This document shows, piece by piece, positions 1-4,711 of a stretch of 7,976 bases of DNA; position 1 is the first letter of the stretch, and each line of letters opens with the position of its first letter. This DNA comes from an uncultured bacterium. GTDB taxonomy: Bacteria; Chloroflexota; Anaerolineae; JACIWP01. The DNA lies in contig CAIQJD010000582.1 of NCBI GenBank assembly GCA_903872005.1, forward strand, positions 1 through 7,976, written 5' to 3'. The position numbers and the translations under genes are program-made. A model generated the notes under the pieces. The model had not been told where the DNA came from, did not search any database, and was given only the letters and a program-made list of their open reading frames with translations.

Positions 1-381
1 GGCAAACCCCTGCCGTTCGGAGCGACACCCACCGGTGGCGGGACGCAGTTCGCCGTATTCAGCCGGCACGCCACGGCGGTCTCACTTCTCCTTTTCCTGG
101 ATCCCCGTAATTCCGCGGCCGCGCATGAGATCGCGCATGAGTTGCTGCACCAGGGCGAGCGCGGCCTGGAGTTGGACCGTCAGACCCGCGAGTTGGAGGC
201 GGAAGCGGTGGCTACTGTCGTCTGCGCGCACTTCGGGTATGAGGTCAAAGGCGCGGCCTACATCGCCCTGTGGAAGGGCGACTCCAAGGCCATCCTCGGC
301 CGGCTGGACACGATCCGCCAGACGGCCTCAACGATCATCAAGGAGGTAGAGGGCTATGTTGTCGCTGCAAACGAAGTCTGA
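1..381 (+). CDS. ArdC/LtrC-like zinc metallopeptidase, 3' part, with a GlgX-like N-terminal segment
   Basis: The frame is open from base 1 (126 codons seen; the start lies outside the window). Residues 42-46 (HEIAH) are a zincin HExxH motif, followed by LLHQGE and, at about 62-70, TRELEAEAV, which supplies the third zinc-ligand glutamate. This matches the C-terminal peptidase domain of ArdC/LtrC-type antirestriction and mobile-element proteins, including the helical tail with IALWKGD and IRQTASTII. ArdC proteins normally have an N-terminal single-strand DNA-binding domain. Here residues 1-35 instead read like the first residues of glycogen debranching enzyme GlgX (PLPFGAT, FAVFSRHATAVSLLLF). 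The switch falls near bases 99-122, which contain a BamHI and a NotI recognition sequence. The peptidase call is good for residues 38-126. Whether the fused protein exists in a cell is doubtful. Its end overlaps the next gene by 26 bases. Confidence 0.72.
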   Translation, partial: GKPLPFGATPTGGGTQFAVFSRHATAVSLLLFLDPRNSAAAHEIAHELLHQGERGLELDRQTRELEAEAVATVVCAHFGYEVKGAAYIALWKGDSKAILGRLDTIRQTASTIIKEVEGYVVAANEV

Positions 382-556
382 ATTGGTCATCTCGGTCGTG
401 AAGTTGCATTGGGGGCGCTGCCAGGAGTGTGGCCGGCGCTTCTGGCTCCGCCCAGAACGGGAACCGCTCCTGCGCCCGATCGTCTGTGAGGCGTGTGAGG
501 AATATCTGCTGGACGTGCAGGCGGCCTACGAGCGTTCCCCAGAAGCGGTGTGGTGA
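356..556 (+). CDS. small zinc-ribbon-like protein, 66 aa
   Basis: Its ATG lies inside the end of the metallopeptidase gene (26-base overlap). An excellent ribosome-binding site, AAGGAGG at 340-346, sits nine bases upstream, which decides the start and suggests translational coupling. The protein has two CxxC pairs, CQEC at about residues 22-25 and CEAC at about 44-47, separated by a basic stretch (GRRFWLRPEREPLLRP). This spacing would bind one zinc ion. The N-terminal 20 residues and the acidic C-terminus have no other visible motif. I do not recognise a named family. Small double-CxxC proteins next to ArdC-type genes are usual on mobile elements, where they may bind DNA or a protein partner, but no function can be assigned. 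No terminator is visible after the stop. Confidence 0.6.
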   Translation: MLSLQTKSELVISVVKLHWGRCQECGRRFWLRPEREPLLRPIVCEACEEYLLDVQAAYERSPEAVW

Positions 557-583
557 ATCATTCCATGCCGTCATGCTTGCGCC

Positions 584-890
584 GTGAGCCCACAGGACGC
601 GATACGGGCAAAAGCTCGCCGCGGTGACCCGTCGCTCAATGAGCGTGCCGAGGCATTGTCGAGAAGGTAACACTCTCCTCACGGAGGAGACGTGAGGGAA
701 TGTTACCTTCTCGAACGCTGAGAAAGAAGGGGCGCAAGAGAGCTATCTGTATAGCATCATCCGCCGCTATCAACTGGAGTCTGCTGGCGCCCCAACAGGA
801 ACTCGGATTGATGCAAGGTCTGAGGACAGTGGCCATGATGATCCGTATCGGCATGGCCAATCCCCGCATTCCACAGACCAAATAGGGTGA
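584..890 (+). pseudogene. small gene apparently interrupted by a 52-bp palindrome
   Basis: From a GTG at 584 the frame reads SPQDAIRAKARRGDPSLNER and then AEALS before stopping at 668-670 inside the palindrome. After the palindrome another frame, 714-890, reads NAEKEGAQESYLYSIIRRYQ and continues to a TGA at 888-890. Removing exactly bases 661-712 joins the halves in one frame of 84 codons plus stop, with the junction reading AEALS-NAEKEG. Both halves have a soluble, charged, coding-like composition. I do not recognise the family. No clear ribosome-binding site precedes the GTG, and the left half is in the same frame as the zinc-ribbon gene just upstream, so it could instead be a continuation past that gene's stop. 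The open frames and the rejoining are directly visible. That this was one functional gene is inference. Confidence 0.4.
661..712. repeat. palindromic element, copy 1 (52 bp)
   Basis: The outer arms GAGAAGGTAACA (661-672) and TGTTACCTTCTC (701-712) pair perfectly, and flanking TC/GA extends the stem to 14 bp (659-714). An inner CTCAC (678-682) pairs with GTGAG (692-696), leaving a nine-base loop. The same element occurs at 3304-3356 in the opposite orientation. Aligned with the reverse complement of that copy, it lacks one base near the loop and differs at only a few positions. Two differences in the outer stem are compensated on the other arm. In one frame it encodes REGNTLLTEE, nearly the peptide encoded by the other copy. 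Confidence 0.85.
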
Positions 891-901
891 TTCCGGGGAT
901 T
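859..901. repeat. 8-bp inverted repeat, possible weak terminator
   Basis: AATCCCCG (859-866) and CGGGGATT (894-901) are perfect complements separated by 27 bases, overlapping the end of the broken small gene and lying just upstream of the promoter at 906. It could end transcription from the left-hand genes, but the loop is long and there is no T-run, so this is a weak call. Confidence 0.25.
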
Positions 902-905
902 TGCC

Positions 906-934
906 TTGACAGCAAACCCGGTACCAATTACAAT
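906..934 (+). promoter_or_regulatory. sigma70-type promoter for the tRNA-like/integrase transcript
   Basis: TTGACA (906-911) is a perfect -35 box. A 17-base spacer is followed by TACAAT (929-934), five of six matches to the -10 consensus. The expected start is near 941. The transcript would run through the direct repeats, the tRNA-like sequence and the integrase. No other good promoter is visible before the integrase. This is the best promoter match in the window. Confidence 0.7.
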
Positions 935-951
935 AGTATCACGTAGGAGCA

Positions 952-982
952 GTTGAGTCGTTGGGTATCAATCACTCAACGA
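952..982 (+). promoter_or_regulatory. overlapping alternative hairpins in the leader
   Basis: Just after the predicted start of transcription, GTTGAGT (952-958) can pair with ACTCAAC (974-980), or TCGTTG (958-963) can pair with CAACGA (977-982). The two stems use overlapping bases and exclude each other. They could form a simple RNA switch or a dyad operator next to the promoter. The evidence is only short complementarity. Confidence 0.25.
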
Positions 983-1018
983 TTCTATCATTCTAGGCAT
1001 CGCGCAACTCACCCGGCC

Positions 1019-1066
1019 CTACTACCTACAGTGTTACGGAGACTCAAGTCTACTACCTATTGTGTT
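1019..1066 (+). repeat. pair of 17-bp direct repeats beside the attachment site
   Basis: CTACTACCTACAGTGTT (1019-1035) recurs as CTACTACCTATTGTGTT (1050-1066), two mismatches in 17 and 31 bases start to start, about three helical turns. The core reappears inverted as GTAGTAGG at 1158-1165, on the other side of the tRNA-like sequence. Regular spacing beside an integrase and a tRNA target fits arm-type binding sites for the integrase or an excision factor. The binding role is inference. Confidence 0.55.
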
Positions 1067-1071
1067 TGGAA

Positions 1072-1147
1072 GGCGGTTTTCCTCAGACGGCAGAGCAAGC
1101 GGCTCATAATCGCTGGGTCACAGGTTCAAGTCCCGTCGCCACCACCA
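1072..1147 (+). tRNA. tRNA-Met(CAU)-like sequence, probable attachment site, 5' side degenerate
   Basis: Spacing fits a full 76-base cloverleaf ending in an encoded CCA (1145-1147). The anticodon stem AGCGG/TCGCT (1098-1102, 1110-1114) closes a loop CTCATAA with anticodon CAT at 1105-1107. The variable loop is five bases. The T arm is ACAGG-TTCAAGT-CCCGT. The D loop AGACGGCA has the usual GG, and D-stem GAGC is at 1093-1096. The 3' two-thirds is canonical and resembles elongator Met tRNA. The 5' side is poor: acceptor GGCGGTT (1072-1078) has mismatches at pairs 3-70 and 7-66, and the first D-stem pair is C-C. This fits a tRNA 3' end carried by an integrated element whose 5' part was replaced or has decayed. 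It could still be transcribed from the promoter at 906, but a functional tRNA is uncertain. Confidence 0.6.
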
Positions 1148-1165
1148 AACACGAGTCGTAGTAGG

Positions 1166-1226
1166 ACATGGGATCGCCTCCACTGGATGTAGCAGGTGCA
1201 TACATCGAGAGGAGACGATCCCATGT
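1166..1226 (+). promoter_or_regulatory. long hairpin sequestering the integrase ribosome-binding site and start codon
   Basis: ACATGGGATCG-C-CTCC (1166-1181) pairs with GGAG-A-CGATCCCATGT (1211-1226): 11 bp, one mismatch, then 4 bp. Inside the loop GATGTA (1186-1191) pairs perfectly with TACATC (1201-1206). The 3' arm contains the Shine-Dalgarno GGAG (1211-1214) and the whole ATG (1223-1225), so the folded RNA should block translation of the integrase. It could equally be a protein-bound DNA dyad. There is no T-run, so a terminator is unlikely. Confidence 0.6.
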
Positions 1227-2146
1227 CGCGTAACCCAACGATTCACCCGCAAGCCGGCGCGAGTCTTTTGGTGTACCCACTACGACTGGCGGCGCAGAGT
1301 TTCATGCTGAGCCGTGAGGCCATGGATTGCACCCCGAGCACCCTCGTGTGGTACCGCCAGTACATCAATGCCCTGATCACCTTCCTCGAAGGTCGCAACA
1401 TCAAAGAATTGTCAGAGATCACCCCCGATCTTCTCCGCCGATACCTGGTGGATCTGAAGACTCGCAAACTGGCGCCAACGACGATCCATCACCACGCCAG
1501 CGCGGCGCGCTCCTTCTTCAACTTCCTCTGTGACGATGGCCTTCTCGTTGAGAACCCAATGAGGCGCGTCGCCATGCCACGCCTGCCAAAGGAGATCAAG
1601 CCGGCTTTCACGCCAGAGGACGTGCATCGCTTGCTGGATGGTTGCCAGAACGCCCGCGATCGCGCGTTGGTGCTGTGCTTGCTGGACAGCGGCGCGCGGG
1701 CCAGTGAATTCTGTGCTTTGACGGTAGGAGATGTAGATCTTGCCAACGGAGCCGTCAGTATCCGCCAGGGCAAGGGACGCAAGGACCGCGTGGCTTTCCT
1801 GGGCCGGAAGGCCGGCCAAGCGCTCACTCGCTATCTACTCGAACGCGGGCCACGCGAGCCGGACTCTCCGCTGTGGCTGTCCATCAAAGGTAACGCTCTG
1901 ACAACATGCGGCTTACGCCAGATGCTGGAGCGTCTGGCCAAACGCAGCGGGGTTGCCCATTGCCACCCGCACACTTTCCGGCGCACCTGCGCGCTGTGGA
2001 GCTTGCGGGCGGGTATGTCCATCTATCACCTGCAATCGATGCTGGGGCACAGCGATCTGAGCGTCCTGCGACGCTACCTGGCCCTGGTCGAAGGAGACCT
2101 GAAAGAAGCCCATCGAAAGCACGGCGCCGTAGATAGTCTACTGTAG
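1223..2146 (+). CDS. tyrosine recombinase/integrase, 307 aa
   Basis: A complete phage-integrase/Xer-family enzyme that cuts and rejoins DNA through a covalent 3'-phosphotyrosine intermediate. The N-terminal SAM-like core-binding domain covers about residues 20-110 (TPSTLVWYRQYINAL, NPMRRVAMPRL). The catalytic domain covers about 125-295. All active-site residues are visible: R159 (SGARASE), K184 (GKGRKDR), H250 and R253 (HPHTFRR), H276 (MLGH) and the nucleophile Y285 (LRRYLAL). The ATG at 1223 is preferred over one at 1196 because GAGAGGAGA lies eight bases before it and family similarity starts after it. It follows a tRNA-like sequence, the usual target for this family, and ends just before a strong hairpin. 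The start is buried in the upstream hairpin, so integrase output may be held low. It converges with the HNH gene. It most likely moves the element present here; a host Xer role is less likely given the setting. Confidence 0.93.
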   Translation: MSRNPTIHPQAGASLLVYPLRLAAQSFMLSREAMDCTPSTLVWYRQYINALITFLEGRNIKELSEITPDLLRRYLVDLKTRKLAPTTIHHHASAARSFFNFLCDDGLLVENPMRRVAMPRLPKEIKPAFTPEDVHRLLDGCQNARDRALVLCLLDSGARASEFCALTVGDVDLANGAVSIRQGKGRKDRVAFLGRKAGQALTRYLLERGPREPDSPLWLSIKGNALTTCGLRQMLERLAKRSGVAHCHPHTFRRTCALWSLRAGMSIYHLQSMLGHSDLSVLRRYLALVEGDLKEAHRKHGAVDSLL

Positions 2147-2175
2147 AGTGAAGCCCAGGTAGCAGTCGCGTGCGT

Positions 2176-2216
2176 AAAGGCTGCTGACCCGTTTCCCAAG
2201 CGAGTCAGCAGCCTTT
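2176..2216 (+). terminator. terminator hairpin after the integrase
   Basis: AAAGGCTGCTGAC (2176-2188) and GTCAGCAGCCTTT (2204-2216) form a perfect 13-bp stem with a 15-base loop. The site lies between the convergent integrase and HNH genes. The symmetrical AAA/TTT edges give a short T tract in both directions, so it may stop transcription from either side. The T-run is short for a classical intrinsic terminator. Confidence 0.65.
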
Positions 2217-2256
2217 GATCTTGACTGACGTACTCTGCGCCGGCGACCTGTCATTG

Positions 2257-2778
2257 CTAGGCCGCTGAACCCTCCTGGTCTAGCGCGCTACCGATGAGTA
2301 CATTCAGCTGCGCGAATTCTCCGAACCACGCATGGGCCGCCTCGTTGTACCGTGCGGCAGCCGCTTCTTCGCTGCTGAAATATCCCAGATGCCGGACTCG
2401 TCCACACGCGTGGATTTCAGCAATCCAGCGGCGCTTTCGTCTGTCCCAGTGGACGCCCCGATACTGACTTGACTTATGCGCCGGCAGGACCTTGCGATTG
2501 GCGGCATTTTGCGATGCTGTGGCGATCCGCAGATTGCCACGAATGTTGTTCAGGCCGTTTCCATCCGCATGATCAACGATCTCGCCTGGCTGCGCGTTCA
2601 TAATCTGCCTGTGCATGAAGATCAGCCGGCGTCTCCCATCGCTCTCCTCTGTTCTGACGGCGTATTCCTGGTTGTCGATGCGGAAATATCGCCAGGCCCA
2701 CTGATTCAGCCAGTCGAAATCACCATCGTCCACAGTGGCCGTCTTGTCGTGGCGCCCGCTCAGGAGGATGTTGCTCAT
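2257..2778 (-). CDS. HNH endonuclease with AP2 DNA-binding domain, 173 aa
   Basis: A homing-type nuclease. The N-terminus has the GRHDKTATVDDGDFDWLNQW pattern usual for the family, with a tryptophan-rich strand. The HNH core runs from about residue 53: FMHRQIM supplies H56, VDHADGNGLNN supplies H70, and NLRIATASQN follows at about 82-91. An AP2 domain follows at about 104-158, with YRGVHWDRRKRRWIAEI, LGYF and AAARYNEAAHAWFG. The length and domain order match complete family members, so it looks intact. The enzyme would nick or cut DNA to spread itself or its host element. It is 57 bases downstream of the primase on the same strand and may be cotranscribed. Its ATG has little more than AGG directly before it, a poor ribosome-binding site. 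Genes of this kind are frequent passengers in phages and integrative elements. Confidence 0.9.
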   Translation of the reverse strand: MSNILLSGRHDKTATVDDGDFDWLNQWAWRYFRIDNQEYAVRTEESDGRRRLIFMHRQIMNAQPGEIVDHADGNGLNNIRGNLRIATASQNAANRKVLPAHKSSQYRGVHWDRRKRRWIAEIHACGRVRHLGYFSSEEAAAARYNEAAHAWFGEFAQLNVLIGSALDQEGSAA

Positions 2779-2835
2779 CCTAGTAATCCATTGCGGCTAT
2801 GGCAACCGCGAATCTTGAAGACTTGTCGCATTGCG

Positions 2836-4542
2836 CTAAGCAACTCTTGCTTCGGAGGCAGAGTCTTCATCGGAAGGTGGCATCGTATCCACGTGGGCAA
2901 CGTTGGTTAGTCCGTCGACGATCATCAGTGCGTCCACGCTCTCGGATGCATGAGCACGGATACGTTGTCGCATATCGTCGTAGCGCACGCGCTCCGCCTC
3001 ATGCTTGGAGCGCCTCGCCTCGAGTTTGCCCAGCACCTGCATGCCTTGAGCCGCTTCATCCATTGACGTTGACGTACTCGCTTCCCAGAAACCATCGCCT
3101 AAAGGTTTGGCAAGGCCATACGACCACATCCGCCGTAATTTGACGATGACGGTACTGCGTGCACAGCCCGTGAGTAGCTCAATCTCGCGCACATGCCGCT
3201 GGAGCCCGAGTCGAGCACTGACCCTGAGTACCCGATGTACAGCCTGCCCGGTGAGGCCCAATGCGCCGCGGACATAGACATCATGCGGATCATCTTCCCT
3301 TTCGAGAAGGAGACATTCTCTCACGTATTCCTCTGTGAGGAGAGTGTCTCCTTCTCGCACGCGGGCACCCCCTTCTGCCCGAGCTCTGTCTAGGAGTTCT
3401 CCTAACACAGCCACGTCGGCCAGTTCAAAGGTAGCTGGCACACGTGCGCCATTCAGGGCCGGCTCCGTTTGCCTTATGAAGCCTCGGTCGCTCAATCGGC
3501 GCAGAGCGTTCCACGCAGCCTTCTTGGAGAGCATGGCCAGATCGGCGACCTCTCGGCACGAAGCGCCAAACTCCAGTGCGCCGATCCGATCAGCAATCTT
3601 CAAGAGGGATCGAAAGACGGCTTGGTCAGTGGATCCAGTTTTGCCATGCCAGGGGTACCTGATCAGAAAGTCCCACCACTGTTCCAGATCCACGCGATTG
3701 CCGGTTGGAGCCTGCGGTGGGTTGGATTGGAAGTGCCCAAACACTTTCTCAATGGTGTATCTGATGTAGTGCTCGCCGTTCTTCCCCTCCGCGAGATACT
3801 TGCCGCTCGTGGGACTCTCCCGGAACATCTGGGCAATCTCCGACTTGGTCCTGCCGGCGTTAAAGCACGCCAGACACAGGGCGGCATCGGCGTCGCTCTT
3901 ACTCCTGTATTTGGCAATGGCTGCCGGGTCGCCGCGCAATAGTCTTCTTGCTCGCGGGGAGAGAGGCCTGAGCCGGACCCGCGGAGCAGCCTCGGCGGCA
4001 ACTTCCGTCGATGGCTCGACAAGTGGCTTTACACCGAGATAGTCTAGGAAATCCCACTCTATTTGGGCGATCGCAATGTCTGACTCGGGTCCACCGCACA
4101 GGAACTGATAGCGGACGCCGGAGGGGTGAAGGCTTGGAGGGGCGATGACATAGCCTCCATAGCTACGCACATCGATTGCGCCGGCCTTCTGTGTTCTCAC
4201 CTTCTGATCTGTCCGAAGATAGATATGCCCTCCTCGGCTCGTCTTCACAACCCACGTTGCGATCTCCTCATCAGCAATTTTACCGCAGACTACAGCGAAC
4301 GCATCTTCCGTGTCGCAGTCCAAGACGACGAGGCCGCCGATTCCGCACATGAGCGCAATATTGGCGTCGGTGAAGTATGTGAAGAGTGCTTCGACTTCCT
4401 GTCGTTCGGCCCGGGAGTACTTGTAAGGTGTCCATTGGATGGCCGGCTCTTTGCTGCTTGGCTTGCAGGGAATGGGCATGAATCCGAGGTCGTAATACTT
4501 CAGTGCAGTTTCGACGGTTGGTTCTGGCAGATTCGTAGTCAC
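2836..4542 (-). CDS. bifunctional primase/polymerase (Prim-Pol, AEP superfamily), 568 aa
   Basis: The N-terminal Prim-Pol domain covers about residues 10-172. It has the three AEP motifs: DCD (D75, D77), SRGGH (S102-H106) and IDVRSYGGYVIAPPS (D124). These coordinate metal and bind nucleotide for primer and DNA synthesis. A helical segment at about 205-270 resembles the region after Prim-Pol domains in plasmid and phage primases. No helicase (Walker A) motif is seen. Instead there are two winged-helix-like segments, about 305-375 (EVADLAMLSKKAAWNALRRL) and 430-490 (EIELLTGCARSTVIVKLRRM), which may recognise an origin. The start is GTG with AAGGA nine bases upstream. Residues 396-414 are encoded by palindrome copy 2 and fall between the winged-helix segments. 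The protein probably initiates replication of the mobile element, acting with a helicase supplied elsewhere. Confidence 0.88.
   Translation of the reverse strand: MTTNLPEPTVETALKYYDLGFMPIPCKPSSKEPAIQWTPYKYSRAERQEVEALFTYFTDANIALMCGIGGLVVLDCDTEDAFAVVCGKIADEEIATWVVKTSRGGHIYLRTDQKVRTQKAGAIDVRSYGGYVIAPPSLHPSGVRYQFLCGGPESDIAIAQIEWDFLDYLGVKPLVEPSTEVAAEAAPRVRLRPLSPRARRLLRGDPAAIAKYRSKSDADAALCLACFNAGRTKSEIAQMFRESPTSGKYLAEGKNGEHYIRYTIEKVFGHFQSNPPQAPTGNRVDLEQWWDFLIRYPWHGKTGSTDQAVFRSLLKIADRIGALEFGASCREVADLAMLSKKAAWNALRRLSDRGFIRQTEPALNGARVPATFELADVAVLGELLDRARAEGGARVREGDTLLTEEYVRECLLLEREDDPHDVYVRGALGLTGQAVHRVLRVSARLGLQRHVREIELLTGCARSTVIVKLRRMWSYGLAKPLGDGFWEASTSTSMDEAAQGMQVLGKLEARRSKHEAERVRYDDMRQRIRAHASESVDALMIVDGLTNVAHVDTMPPSDEDSASEARVA
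3304..3356. repeat. palindromic element, copy 2 (53 bp), inside the primase gene
   Basis: GAGAAGGAGACA (3304-3315) and TGTCTCCTTCTC (3345-3356) pair perfectly. Flanking C/G adds a 13th pair. Inner CTCAC (3320-3324) pairs with GTGAG (3335-3339), leaving a ten-base loop. Its reverse complement aligns along its whole length with copy 1 at 661-712, with one extra base near the loop. On the primase strand it encodes REGDTLLTEEYVRECLLLE and stays open. Confidence 0.85.
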
Positions 4543-4610
4543 GGTTTTGGATCCTTTCGGAGTGATGTATTGTCAGCGCTGTCGATTGGAACCTGGTGAT
4601 GGTTCAGAAT

Positions 4611-4655
4611 AGAAACAGCCCTGCGCTATTGTCGTTATAGCACAGGACTGTTTCT
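4611..4655 (-). terminator. terminator-like hairpin between the 302-aa gene and the primase
   Basis: AGAAACAG (4611-4618), CCTG (4620-4623) and GCTAT (4625-4629) pair with ATAGC (4637-4641), CAGG (4643-4646) and CTGTTTCT (4648-4655): 17 bp with two single mismatches and a seven-base loop. It lies about 60 bases past the stop of the 302-aa gene on the - strand and is followed in that direction by T-rich sequence. It probably separates that gene from the primase. It could also be a dyad operator for the primase. Confidence 0.5.
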
Positions 4656-4660
4656 GTTTT

Positions 4661-4696
4661 GGCCGAAATCGGCCCGAACAATCCCGAGAAATCTCG
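4661..4696. repeat. two adjacent mini-palindromes with AA centres
   Basis: GGCCGA-AA-TCGGCC (4661-4674) and CGAGA-AA-TCTCG (4685-4696) share the centre GAAATC and are 23 bases apart centre to centre, about two helical turns. They lie between the hairpin above and the end of the 302-aa gene. Paired operator half-sites are possible; chance cannot be excluded. Confidence 0.3.
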
Positions 4697-4711
4697 AGAG
4701 TCTTTGAGAAC

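Noticed and set aside
787..793. GCGCCCC complementary to GGGGCGC at 729-735
   Set aside because: Seven bases with a 51-base loop in GC-rich DNA is expected by chance.
700..885. 61-codon + strand frame starting inside palindrome copy 1
   Set aside because: Its start lies within the repeat and has no ribosome-binding site; the adjacent frame gives a more protein-like reading that joins across the palindrome.
1196..1222. Upstream in-frame ATG for the integrase
   Set aside because: It has no ribosome-binding site and sits in the hairpin loop; the ATG at 1223 has a good one and fits the family.
661..3356. Palindromes considered as CRISPR repeats or intrinsic terminators
   Set aside because: There are only two copies 2.6 kb apart, no spacers, and one is inside a gene with no T-run.
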